Origin: Polaribacter sp. MED152
GTDB taxonomy: Bacteria; Bacteroidota; Bacteroidia; Flavobacteriales; Flavobacteriaceae
DNA length: 64,000 nt
Assembly: GCF_000152945.2 (NCBI RefSeq)
Contig: NC_020830.1
Coordinates: 2,118,501-2,182,500, forward strand
Reading direction: 5' to 3'
Notes under the pieces: model-generated
What the model was told of the DNA's origin: nothing
Databases searched by the model: none
What the model saw: the letters and a program-made list of their open reading frames with translations, nothing else
Made by a program: the position numbers and the translations under genes
Shown: in pieces, positions 1 through 8,290 of the stretch
How positions within the stretch are numbered: the first letter of the stretch is position 1
How the letters are laid out: every line of letters starts with the position of its first letter

Positions 1-30
1 CATTGGTTTTACTAATTCTTCTGGATACAT
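1..30 (-). CDS. Bacilliredoxin (BrxA/BrxB, YphP/YqiW family), N-terminal fragment
   Basis: The reverse complement of the first 30 bases reads ATG followed by codons for MYPEELVKPM, which is how members of the bacilliredoxin family commonly begin. The family reduces or forms mixed disulfides with low-molecular-weight thiols in the cytoplasm. Only ten residues lie inside the window and the redox CxC motif is off the edge, so the call rests on a short but characteristic N-terminus plus a good promoter immediately upstream. It is transcribed divergently from the TerB/DnaJ gene. Confidence 0.6.
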   Translation of the reverse strand, partial: MYPEELVKPM

Positions 31-48
31 AATTAATTATTTAGGTTG

Positions 49-79
49 CAAATATAATCAATATTAAAGCAAAATTCAA
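49..79 (-). promoter_or_regulatory. Bacteroidota-type promoter of the bacilliredoxin gene
   Basis: On the minus strand a perfect -7 element TATATTTG occupies 56 to 49. A TTG at 79-77 lies 20 bases upstream, matching the TTG-N17-20-TAnnTTTG pattern known for the Bacteroidota primary sigma factor. Confidence 0.6.
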
Positions 80-188
80 CTTCAAAATAATTCTTCTGAC
101 TATGTGTTTATCAATTAAATTGATGCTTAAAATTACCAACAATAATCCTAACGTTTGTTTATATTTGAAGCTAAATTTTAAAAAGAAG

Positions 189-953
189 ATGAGTAATTTT
201 TCTAAGTGGTTAGGAGCAGGTTTAGGTTTTACTTTAGGAGGCCCAATAGGTGCAGCAATTGGTTTTGCAATTGGTAGCTTTGTAGATGGTTTTACATTAG
301 ACGAATTTAAGCAAGAACAAATAGATTACAACAGAGATCGTAAACCAAAAGGTAATTTTAGAAGGGCCAATACACAATCTGGAGATTTTGAAATGAGTCT
401 TTTAGTCTTAGCTTCTATTGTTATAAAATCTGATGGAAAAATAGATAAACGCGAATTAGATTTTGTTCGCAGTCAATTCTTAAAAATGTATGGTAAACAA
501 AGAGCAAATAATGCTTTTAAATTGTTTAAAGGAATTGTAAAAAAGCAAATTTCTGCACGTCAGGTTTGTATACAAATTAGAGAACACATGTCTCATTCTG
601 CACGTTTGCAATTGTTACACTTTTTATTTGGTATTGCTAAAGCAGATGAATTTGTAACCGAAAAAGAGGTAGAAGAAATACGCAAAATTGCTGGCTATTT
701 ATACATTAATCAAAGTGATTATGAATCTATCAAAGCCATGTTTTATAACGAATCTGATAATGCTTATAAAATTTTAGAAATTACTAAAAACGCAACAAAT
801 GATGAGGTTAAATCTGCCTACAGAAAGATGGTAAAAAAATACCATCCAGATAAAGTACAAGATTTGGGTGAAGAACATATAAAAGGTGCAAAAGAAAAAT
901 TTCAAAGCATACAAACAGCCTACGAAAACATTAAAAGTGAACGTGGAATGTAA
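189..953 (+). CDS. TerB- and DnaJ-domain protein (DjlA-like co-chaperone)
   Basis: A 254-residue protein. The N-terminus is a glycine/alanine-rich hydrophobic hairpin (GLGFTLGGPIGAAIGFAIGS) that probably inserts in or lies on the membrane. A helical TerB-like region follows (about residues 65-165). The C-terminus is a J-domain (about 190-254) with the diagnostic HPD tripeptide in KKYHPDKV, which stimulates Hsp70 ATPase in this family. This order matches DjlA of other bacteria. I chose the ATG at 189 rather than the upstream ATG at 102, because residues before MSNFSKW are low-complexity and the homologous start has this form. The client of the co-chaperone cannot be told from the sequence. Confidence 0.85.
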   Translation: MSNFSKWLGAGLGFTLGGPIGAAIGFAIGSFVDGFTLDEFKQEQIDYNRDRKPKGNFRRANTQSGDFEMSLLVLASIVIKSDGKIDKRELDFVRSQFLKMYGKQRANNAFKLFKGIVKKQISARQVCIQIREHMSHSARLQLLHFLFGIAKADEFVTEKEVEEIRKIAGYLYINQSDYESIKAMFYNESDNAYKILEITKNATNDEVKSAYRKMVKKYHPDKVQDLGEEHIKGAKEKFQSIQTAYENIKSERGM

Positions 954-1046
954 CCTATAATTTATTACGAAAAAGTTAAAGATTTCTATTAAAATAAGTA
1001 AACTTTAATTTTAAGTAACCACACTTAAAAATTACTAGAAAATCCT

Positions 1047-1054
1047 TAATTTCG
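1047..1054 (+). promoter_or_regulatory. Candidate ileS promoter (-7 variant TAATTTCG) and leader
   Basis: TAATTTCG differs from the Bacteroidota -7 consensus TAnnTTTG only by C for T near the end. A TTA at 1025-1027 lies 19 bases upstream where TTG is expected. Initiation here would give ileS a leader of about 125 nt. That leader holds two copies of TGAAAGCG (near 1079 and 1150) and three very short ATG-stop frames. I see no T-box. Confidence 0.4.
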
Positions 1055-1185
1055 CAGTCTCATTAAAAATGAGCCTAAATGAAAGCGAAAACTTTAATTT
1101 TTAGAGCTTTATGATGATCACATTGTAAGTTTCTAAAATGATAAAAGTTGAAAGCGCATCATGAATTAAAATAAAAAAAATCCAG

Positions 1186-4100
1186 ATGAAATTTCCTGAA
1201 TACAAAGGACTAGATTTACCAAAAGTAGCAGAAGAAATCTTAAATTCTTGGCAAGAGAATAATATATTCGAAAAAAGTATTACATCTAGAGAAGGTGCAG
1301 AACCTTTTATATTTTTTGAAGGTCCACCATCAGCAAATGGTTTACCAGGAGTTCACCATGTTTTGGCAAGAGCTATTAAAGATATTTTTCCTAGATATAA
1401 AACCATGAAAGGTTTTCAGGTTAAAAGAAAAGCTGGTTGGGATACTCATGGTTTACCTATAGAACTTGGTGTAGAGAAAGAATTAGGAATTACTAAAGAA
1501 GATATTGGTAAAAAAATATCTGTAGAAGATTATAATGCAGCTTGTAGAAAAGCGGTTATGAGATATACAGATATCTGGAACGATTTAACTCAGAAAATGG
1601 GGTATTGGGTAGATATGGAAGACCCATACATTACCTATGAACCAAAATATATGGAATCTGTTTGGTGGTTGTTAAAACAGATTTATAACAAAGAATTAAT
1701 CTACAAAGGGTATACAATTCAGCCTTATTCACCAAAAGCAGGTACAGGTTTAAGTTCTCACGAATTAAATCAGCCAGGTACTTACCAAGATGTTACAGAT
1801 ACAACTGTTGTTGCACAGTTTAAAGCTATAAATGATACTCTACCAGATTTTTTACAAAACGAAGGTGATATCAATTTTATAGCTTGGACAACCACACCTT
1901 GGACATTACCAAGTAATACAGCATTAACTGTTGGCCCAAAAATAGACTATGTTCTTGTAGATACGTTTAATCAATATACATTTGAACCTGTAAAAGTAGT
2001 GTTGGCTAAAAATTTAATTAGCAAGCAATTTGGAGGTAAAAATGCATTTGAAGTAGAAAACAGAGAAGCATTACAAGACTACAATAAAGGCGATAAAAAA
2101 ATACCATATTTTGTTGTAAAAGAATTTATTGGTAAAGATTTAGTAGGTATAAAATACAAGCAATTGTTAGATTATGCTTTGCCAAATGATAATCCTCAAG
2201 ATGCGTTTAGAGTAATTTCTGGAGATTTTGTTACCACAGAAGATGGTACAGGAATTGTACATACAGCACCAACTTTTGGAGCAGATGATGCTTTGGTTTC
2301 TAAGCAAGCATCACCAGAAATTCCACCATTATTGGTAAAAGACGAGAATGATAATTTAGTTCCGTTAGTAGATTTACAAGGTAAATTTAGACCAGAAGTA
2401 AAAGATGATGTTTATGGTTTTGCAAATGAATATGTAAAGTCTGAATATTTAACGGAAGATGATCTTGCAGAAGAATTAAAAGTACAGCAAGAAAAGTTAA
2501 AAGATGTACTAAAAAATCAGAAGCAGTATTTATCTGTAGATGAACGTTTAGGTCTTAAATTAAAGAACGAAAACAAAGCGTTTAAAGTAGAAAAATACAA
2601 GCACAGTTACCCAAATTGTTGGAGAACAGACAAGCCAATTTTATATTATCCATTAGATTCTTGGTTTATCAAAATTACTGATGTAAAAGATAGAATGCAC
2701 GAACTAAATAAAACCATAAACTGGAAACCAGAATCTACAGGAACTGGTCGTTTTGGAAATTGGTTGGCAAACGCAAACGATTGGAATTTATCTAGATCTC
2801 GTTATTGGGGAATTCCATTACCAATTTGGAGAACAGAAGATGGTAAAGAAGAAATCTGTATAGGTTCTGTAGAAGAACTAAAATCAGAAATGGCAAAAGC
2901 TATAAAAGCTGGAGTTTTAGATAAAGATATTTTTGAAGATTTCGAAGTAGGTAACATGTCTGATGAAAATTATGCGAAAATAGATTTGCATAAAAATATT
3001 GTAGATGATATTACACTAGTTTCAGCTACAGGTAAACCTATGAAACGTGAATCTGACTTAATAGATGTTTGGTTCGATTCTGGTTCTATGCCTTATGCTC
3101 AATGGCATTATCCATTTCAAAATAAAGAATTGGTAGATACTACTTGGAGAAAGGCAGATTTTATTGCAGAAGGTGTAGATCAAACACGTGGTTGGTTCTA
3201 TACTTTACATGCAATTGCCACTATGATTTTTGATGATGTTGCTTATAAAAATGTGGTGTCTAATGGTTTAGTGTTAGATAAAAACGGTCATAAAATGTCT
3301 AAACGTTTAGGCAATGCAGCAGATCCGTTTACAACTTTATCCACTTATGGTGCAGATGCCACAAGATGGTATATGATTTCTAATGCCAATCCTTGGGATA
3401 ATTTAAAATTCGATTTAGAAGGTATAGAAGAAGTAAAACGTAAGTTTTTTGGAACATTATACAACACCTATTCTTTCTTTAGTTTATATACCAATATTGA
3501 TGGTTTTGCATATAAAGAAGCAGATATTGCTTTAAACGAAAGACCAGAATTAGATAGATGGATTTTATCTGAATTACATACTTTAATTAATAAAGTAGAT
3601 AAATTTTATTCAGATTATGAGCCAACAAGAGCTGCAAGAGCAATATCAGATTTTACTCAAGAATACTTAAGTAACTGGTATGTACGTTTAAGTAGAAGAC
3701 GTTTTTGGAAAGGTACTTACGAAACAGATAAAATTTCTGCTTACCAAACTTTGTATACGTGTATGACGACTGTTGCAAAATTAGCAGCACCAATTGCTCC
3801 GTTTTTTATGGATCGCTTGTATCAAGATTTAAATTCGGTAACGCAAAAAGAGCAATCAGAAAGCATACATTTATCAGATTTCCCTAAGTTCGATGAAAGC
3901 TTCGTTGATAAAAGTTTAGAGCGTAAAATGGAAAACGCACAAACAATATCATCTTTAGTATTATCACTTAGAGCAAAAGAAAAGATAAAAGTTCGTCAGC
4001 CATTGCAAAAAATTATGATTCCTGTTGATAATGCTCAGCAGAAAGAAGAAATTTTAGCAGTAGAAAACTTAATAAAACACGAAGTAAATATTAAACAAAT

Positions 4101-4653
4101 TCAGTTAATGGAAGACGCTTCAGATATTTTAATCAAACAAATCAAACCTAATTTTAAAGCATTGGGCCCTAAGTTTGGTAAAGACATGCGTTTTATAGCA
4201 GCTGAAGTTCAGAAGTTTACTCAAGAAGATATTAACAAAATAGAAAAAGATAAAAACATTTCTATAGAACTTAATGGTAAAAATATTATTTTAGAAGCCT
4301 CAGATGTAGAAATTTCATCTAAGGATATAGAAGGTTGGTTGGTAGCGAACGAAGGTTCATTAACAGTTGCATTAGATGTTACCATAACTGAAGATTTGCG
4401 TAAAGAAGGTGTAGCAAGAGAACTGGTAAACAGAATTCAAAATGCACGTAAAGATGCAGGTCTAGAAGTAACAGATAAAATAAAACTAACAGTTTTAAAT
4501 TTCGATAATTTACAACAATCTATAACTGATAATAAAGACTACATTATGAGTGAGACATTAACCCAAGAATTGGTTTTTGTAGATGAGTTAGAAGAAGGTA
4601 CAAACATTGAGTTTGATGCCATTGAAAGTAAAATATTAATCGAAAAAATTTAG
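1186..4653 (+). CDS. ileS: Isoleucyl-tRNA synthetase
   Basis: Charges tRNA-Ile with isoleucine in the cytoplasm. At 1155 residues it is the long, eukaryote-like type of IleRS. The class I signature appears as GPPSANGLPGVHH near residue 46, a HIGH motif variant, and the KMSKR loop is intact as KMSKRLGN near residue 703. Between them lies the large CP1 editing domain, and after residue about 800 comes the anticodon-binding helical domain. No C-terminal zinc-finger cysteines are present, as expected for this type. The long type is known to be less sensitive to mupirocin, which is an inference for this protein. The gene is followed after 4 bp by a DksA-like gene, suggesting co-transcription. Confidence 0.98.
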   Translation: MKFPEYKGLDLPKVAEEILNSWQENNIFEKSITSREGAEPFIFFEGPPSANGLPGVHHVLARAIKDIFPRYKTMKGFQVKRKAGWDTHGLPIELGVEKELGITKEDIGKKISVEDYNAACRKAVMRYTDIWNDLTQKMGYWVDMEDPYITYEPKYMESVWWLLKQIYNKELIYKGYTIQPYSPKAGTGLSSHELNQPGTYQDVTDTTVVAQFKAINDTLPDFLQNEGDINFIAWTTTPWTLPSNTALTVGPKIDYVLVDTFNQYTFEPVKVVLAKNLISKQFGGKNAFEVENREALQDYNKGDKKIPYFVVKEFIGKDLVGIKYKQLLDYALPNDNPQDAFRVISGDFVTTEDGTGIVHTAPTFGADDALVSKQASPEIPPLLVKDENDNLVPLVDLQGKFRPEVKDDVYGFANEYVKSEYLTEDDLAEELKVQQEKLKDVLKNQKQYLSVDERLGLKLKNENKAFKVEKYKHSYPNCWRTDKPILYYPLDSWFIKITDVKDRMHELNKTINWKPESTGTGRFGNWLANANDWNLSRSRYWGIPLPIWRTEDGKEEICIGSVEELKSEMAKAIKAGVLDKDIFEDFEVGNMSDENYAKIDLHKNIVDDITLVSATGKPMKRESDLIDVWFDSGSMPYAQWHYPFQNKELVDTTWRKADFIAEGVDQTRGWFYTLHAIATMIFDDVAYKNVVSNGLVLDKNGHKMSKRLGNAADPFTTLSTYGADATRWYMISNANPWDNLKFDLEGIEEVKRKFFGTLYNTYSFFSLYTNIDGFAYKEADIALNERPELDRWILSELHTLINKVDKFYSDYEPTRAARAISDFTQEYLSNWYVRLSRRRFWKGTYETDKISAYQTLYTCMTTVAKLAAPIAPFFMDRLYQDLNSVTQKEQSESIHLSDFPKFDESFVDKSLERKMENAQTISSLVLSLRAKEKIKVRQPLQKIMIPVDNAQQKEEILAVENLIKHEVNIKQIQLMEDASDILIKQIKPNFKALGPKFGKDMRFIAAEVQKFTQEDINKIEKDKNISIELNGKNIILEASDVEISSKDIEGWLVANEGSLTVALDVTITEDLRKEGVARELVNRIQNARKDAGLEVTDKIKLTVLNFDNLQQSITDNKDYIMSETLTQELVFVDELEEGTNIEFDAIESKILIEKI

Positions 4654-4657
4654 AAAC

Positions 4658-5035
4658 ATGCCAGATGTTAAAGTAAAATATTCTGAAGAAGATCTTAAAG
4701 AATTTAAAGCAATCATCGAGAAGAAAATTGCAAGAGCAAATGAAGATTTAGAGTTGTTGAGAGCAGCTTATAAAAATGATGCAAATAATGGTACAGATGA
4801 TACTTTATCATCATTCAAATCTTTTGATGAAGGTTCTGATGTTATGAATAAAGAAGCAAATGTACAATTGGCAATAAGACAAGAAAAATTTATTAGAGAT
4901 TTAAAAAACGCATTGTTGAGAATCGAAAACGGAACTTATGGTGTTTGTAGAGTTACTGGTAAATTAATTCAGAAAGAGCGTTTAAAATTAGTACCACATG
5001 CTACTTTAAGTATTGAGGCTAAAAGAGCTCAGTAA
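4658..5035 (+). CDS. DksA/TraR-family protein with a degenerate zinc finger
   Basis: A 125-residue protein with the DksA/TraR layout: an N-terminal coiled coil (about residues 8-95) and a C-terminal motif YGVCRVTGKLIQKERLKLVP. DksA binds the RNA polymerase secondary channel and works with ppGpp. In this protein only one of the four zinc-binding cysteines remains, the others being replaced, while the surrounding fold residues (TGKLI, KERL) are kept. It sits 4 bp after ileS and ends before a strong hairpin terminator, so it is probably the last gene of the ileS operon. Whether it acts on RNA polymerase is inferred from the family only. Confidence 0.85.
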   Translation: MPDVKVKYSEEDLKEFKAIIEKKIARANEDLELLRAAYKNDANNGTDDTLSSFKSFDEGSDVMNKEANVQLAIRQEKFIRDLKNALLRIENGTYGVCRVTGKLIQKERLKLVPHATLSIEAKRAQ

Positions 5036-5054
5036 TAATTACTAAAAAATTTAT

Positions 5055-5081
5055 AAAGCTTCTTTTAAAGAAGCTTTTTTT
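5055..5081 (+). terminator. Intrinsic terminator of the ileS operon
   Basis: Perfect 11-bp inverted repeat AAAGCTTCTTT / AAAGAAGCTTT (5055-5065, 5067-5077) followed by a run of T to 5081. The next gene begins at 5082, directly against the T-tract. Confidence 0.85.
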
Positions 5082-5726
5082 ATGAAAAATATTTTCCTAC
5101 TCCTTTTAATAAGTTTAACTACTGTGATGTTTTCGCAGAAAAAAGTGATGAAAAAACTGCAAACAAATGCAGCAGAAATTACTGTTTACACAAAAGGATT
5201 GGACAATATTATACTCGAAAATTCATCTACAGAATTTATAGAAGTAATTTTAGAAGCAAAAAGTTACGATGAACAGCTTATTAAAATTACTGCAGATGAT
5301 AAAACTGTAGCCGTTAATTTTGATTTTGAAGGCACAGAAACTAGAGAAGTAATCTTTAGAAAGTTTATAACAAAACGCTTGCAAAGAGCTACAGCAATAG
5401 TAAAAATACCAAAAGGTAAAAAAGTATATATATTTGGTGAAAATGTAGATGTAGAAAGCAAAAGTTTGCAAAATGATTTAGCAGTTTATTTAGACAATGG
5501 TATTGTAAAACTAAATACTGTAAAAGCTAACTTAATTTTAAAACTGTATTCAGGAAATGTTTATGCCAATTTAAAATACACAAATTATAAGGTATTTTCT
5601 AAGTCTGGAAAAATTATGGTTGATGGTGTAAAAAAAGAAAAAGAGTATGCAAAGGTTGTAAATACATCTCAAGATGAAACTACAATAAACTCTTTAAAAG
5701 CTAATATTTTCTTATCCACACAATAA
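5082..5726 (+). CDS. Secreted DUF4097-like beta-strand protein, function unknown
   Basis: A 214-residue protein with a clear signal peptide (MKNIFLLLLISLTTVMFSQ). The mature part alternates short beta-strands with turn residues (DNGIVKLNTVKANLILKLYSGNVYANLKY), which resembles the repeating strands of DUF4097-type adhesin-like proteins. I see no catalytic motif. The start codon abuts the T-tract of the upstream terminator, leaving no room for a separate promoter or leader. Expression therefore depends on read-through or on a promoter within the preceding gene. It lies just upstream of lspA, which has its own promoter. Confidence 0.7.
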   Translation: MKNIFLLLLISLTTVMFSQKKVMKKLQTNAAEITVYTKGLDNIILENSSTEFIEVILEAKSYDEQLIKITADDKTVAVNFDFEGTETREVIFRKFITKRLQRATAIVKIPKGKKVYIFGENVDVESKSLQNDLAVYLDNGIVKLNTVKANLILKLYSGNVYANLKYTNYKVFSKSGKIMVDGVKKEKEYAKVVNTSQDETTINSLKANIFLSTQ

Positions 5727-5741
5727 ACATAATAATATTAC

Positions 5742-5749
5742 TATTTTTG
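5742..5749 (+). promoter_or_regulatory. -7 promoter element for lspA
   Basis: TATTTTTG matches TAnnTTTG exactly and lies 19 bases before the lspA start codon. No clear TTG was found at the -33 position. Confidence 0.5.
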
Positions 5750-5768
5750 TGACTTTAAAAATAATAAA

Positions 5769-6398
5769 ATGTCTAAAAAAGCACTAGCTATTCTTACTAT
5801 TCTAATTGCGATTATATTAGATCAAGTTATTAAAATCTACGTAAAAACTAATTTTATTTTAGGAGAAGAGGTTTTAGTTTTCGATTGGTTTCGAATTCAT
5901 TTTGTAGAGAATAATGGTATGGCTATGGGTTTTGAATTTGGTGGTAAAACAGGTAAGCTGTTTTTAACCTTATTTAGAATTTTTGCTGTAGGTTTAATTA
6001 TTTATTGGCTATCTAATAATATTAAAAGAAAAGTACACAATGCAGTAATTATTGGTATTGCTTTAATATTTTCAGGTGCTGTAGGTAATATTATAGATTC
6101 TATTTTTTACGGTGTTATTTTCGATCATCCAAAGCATAGTGTAGCTACATTATTTCCAGAAACTACAGATGGTGAGTTTTTTTACGGGAAAGTGGTAGAT
6201 ATGTTCTACTTTCCAATTTGGGAGGGTGTTTTACCAGATTGGATTCCTTTTGTTGGTGGAGAAATGTACACCTTCTTTCAATACATTTTTAACCCAGCAG
6301 ATTCTTACATAACTATTGGAGTTGCTTTATTATTTATTTTTAGCAAACAAGCGTTTCCTAAAGAAGATAAAAAAGAAAAGCAAGCTGTAGAAGCATAA
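5769..6398 (+). CDS. lspA: Lipoprotein signal peptidase (signal peptidase II)
   Basis: Cleaves the signal peptides of diacylglyceryl-modified prolipoproteins in the inner membrane. The 209-residue protein has four hydrophobic segments. It carries the conserved blocks ENNGMAMGF, GAVGNIIDS and FNPADSYITIG; the aspartates in the last two are the catalytic pair of this aspartyl protease family. It is longer than the usual 160-170 residues because of an insertion between the blocks (about residues 118-160), a common feature in Bacteroidota. The many predicted lipoproteins in this window (GldD, the DUF5689 protein, the HMA protein) would be its substrates. Confidence 0.97.
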   Translation: MSKKALAILTILIAIILDQVIKIYVKTNFILGEEVLVFDWFRIHFVENNGMAMGFEFGGKTGKLFLTLFRIFAVGLIIYWLSNNIKRKVHNAVIIGIALIFSGAVGNIIDSIFYGVIFDHPKHSVATLFPETTDGEFFYGKVVDMFYFPIWEGVLPDWIPFVGGEMYTFFQYIFNPADSYITIGVALLFIFSKQAFPKEDKKEKQAVEA

Positions 6399-6473
6399 TA
6401 TATTTTCTATTTTTTAATATTTAGTACCAATAAATAAAAGCGCAAATTTGCCTGTTTAATTCTACATAAAAGT

Positions 6474-6481
6474 TATTTTTG
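6474..6481 (+). promoter_or_regulatory. -7 promoter element directly before uvrC
   Basis: TATTTTTG is a full match to TAnnTTTG and ends 3 bases before the uvrC ATG at 6485. The predicted transcript would start at or next to the start codon. Confidence 0.5.
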
Positions 6482-6484
6482 TGT

Positions 6485-8290
6485 ATGAATACTTCTTTAG
6501 AGCTTCAAATAAAAACACTGCCTTCTTCACCAGGAGTTTATCAATATTTTGATAAAGAAGAAAAACTGATTTACGTTGGTAAAGCAAAAAATTTAAAGAA
6601 ACGAGTATCTTCTTATTTTACAAAAACACACGATAGTGGAAAAACTAGAGTGCTTGTAAAAAACATTAATACAGTAAAACATATTGTAGTTAATACAGAA
6701 ACAGATGCACTTTTATTAGAAAATAATCTAATTAAAAAATACAAACCAAAGTATAATGTACTTTTAAAAGATGATAAAACTTACCCTTGGATTTGTATTA
6801 AAAAAGAACGTTTTCCTAGAGTTTTTATGACCAGAAGAGTTATTAAAGATGGTTCAGAATATTATGGTCCATACACTTCTGTTAGAACAATTAAAGCACT
6901 ATTAGAATTAATAAAAGAACTCTACACACTTAGAACGTGTAAATACGATTTAAGCAGAGAAAAAATAAATACAGGCAAATACAAAGTTTGTTTAGAATAT
7001 CATTTAGGCAATTGTTTGGGGCCTTGTGAAGCTTTAGAAACTGAAGCCCATTATAATAATTCCATTAAAGAAATTCGAAATATTATTAAAGGTAATTTTA
7101 AAGAAAGTTTAGAAAGACTAAATACTTTGATGATGGGTTTTGCAGAAAAAATGGAGTTCGAAAAAGCCCAAAGAATTAAAGAAAAATTAGATAGGTTAAG
7201 CAATTACCAGGCAAAAAGTACCATAGTAAATCCTACTATAAATAATGTAGATGTTTTTTCGATTATTTCAGATAAAACACATGGTTATGCTAATTTTATT
7301 AAAATATCTAATGGCTCTATTATACAGTCTCACACTACAGAAATTAAGAAAAAATTAGAAGAGTCAGACAAGGAATTGTTAGAACTGTTTATTTTCGAAA
7401 TTAGACAAAGGTACAACTCAACATCACCAGAAATTTATGTTCCATTTCAAGTAAATATTGGTGAGAATGTAAAGGTTACTATACCAAAAGTAGGAGATAA
7501 AAAACGCATTGTAGAACTTTCAGAAAGAAATGCCAAATACTATAAATTAGAGCAATTAAAGCAAATTAAAATTGTAGATCCTGATAGGCATGTAAAAAGA
7601 ATTATGGCTCAAATGAAGGCAGATTTGCGCTTAAAAGAAGAGCCAAGGCATATAGAGTGTTTTGATAACTCTAACATACAAGGTACAAACCCTGTTGCAG
7701 CTTGTGTTGTTTTTAGAGATGGTAAACCTAGCAAAAAGGAGTACAGACATTATAATATAAAAACAGTAGTTGGCCCAGATGATTTTGCATCTATGGAAGA
7801 GGTTGTTTTTAGAAGATACAAAAGGTTGCTTTCGGAAGGTGAATCTTTGCCTCAACTAATTATTATTGATGGTGGTAAAGGTCAATTATCATCTGCAGTT
7901 AAAAGTTTAGAAATTTTAGGCTTAAGAGGTAAAATTGCCATTATTGGTATTGCAAAACGTTTGGAGGAAATCTATTATCCAGATGACCCAATACCTTTGT
8001 ATTTAGATAAAAAATCTGAAACCTTAAAAATCACACAGTTTTTAAGAAATGAAGCACATAGATTTGGTATTACCTTTCATAGAAACAAACGTAGTAAAAG
8101 CGCTATACAAAGTGAGTTAGAAAGTATACCAGATGTTGGTAAACAGACTATTACAACTTTATTACGTAAATTTAAGTCCGCAAAACGTGTAAAAGAAGCC
8201 AGTTTAGATGAGTTAAAAGCGGTTATTGGTAATGCAAGAGCATTAAAAGTGTACAATTTTTATCATTCAAAAAAAGAAAATGAAAAATAA
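6485..8290 (+). CDS. uvrC: Excinuclease ABC subunit C
   Basis: Makes both incisions around a DNA lesion after UvrAB loading. The 601-residue protein has the GIY-YIG nuclease domain at the N-terminus (SPGVYQYF ... IYVGKAKNLKKRVSSYF, residues about 14-45). A UVR motif follows (EKMEFEKAQRIKEKLDRL, near 220-237), then the RNase H-like 3'-side nuclease domain (IECFDNSNIQGTNPVA ... IIIDGGKGQL) and a C-terminal helix-hairpin-helix region (IPDVGKQTITTLLRKF). The ATG at 6485 matches the family N-terminus; the upstream TTG at 6479 would add only two residues. The last 11 bp overlap the following patatin gene. Confidence 0.97.
   Translation: MNTSLELQIKTLPSSPGVYQYFDKEEKLIYVGKAKNLKKRVSSYFTKTHDSGKTRVLVKNINTVKHIVVNTETDALLLENNLIKKYKPKYNVLLKDDKTYPWICIKKERFPRVFMTRRVIKDGSEYYGPYTSVRTIKALLELIKELYTLRTCKYDLSREKINTGKYKVCLEYHLGNCLGPCEALETEAHYNNSIKEIRNIIKGNFKESLERLNTLMMGFAEKMEFEKAQRIKEKLDRLSNYQAKSTIVNPTINNVDVFSIISDKTHGYANFIKISNGSIIQSHTTEIKKKLEESDKELLELFIFEIRQRYNSTSPEIYVPFQVNIGENVKVTIPKVGDKKRIVELSERNAKYYKLEQLKQIKIVDPDRHVKRIMAQMKADLRLKEEPRHIECFDNSNIQGTNPVAACVVFRDGKPSKKEYRHYNIKTVVGPDDFASMEEVVFRRYKRLLSEGESLPQLIIIDGGKGQLSSAVKSLEILGLRGKIAIIGIAKRLEEIYYPDDPIPLYLDKKSETLKITQFLRNEAHRFGITFHRNKRSKSAIQSELESIPDVGKQTITTLLRKFKSAKRVKEASLDELKAVIGNARALKVYNFYHSKKENEK

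Noticed and set aside
102..188. In-frame N-terminal extension of the TerB/DnaJ protein from the ATG at 102
   Set aside because: The added 29 residues are Asn/Lys/Leu-rich low complexity and unlike the family; the ATG at 189 fits the conserved start.
1055..1185. T-box or amino-acid riboswitch in the ileS leader
   Set aside because: No T-box core sequence and no terminator/antiterminator pair could be read; T-boxes are also not expected in this phylum.
5250..5471. Minus-strand frames inside the DUF4097-like gene
   Set aside because: Phe/Tyr/Ile-rich composition typical of reading the complement of Lys/Glu-rich coding DNA.
6442..6451. Palindrome GCAAATTTGC upstream of uvrC as a LexA-like operator
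   Set aside because: Only 10 bp, no second copy in the window, and no known SOS box of this form; chance is likely in AT-rich DNA.
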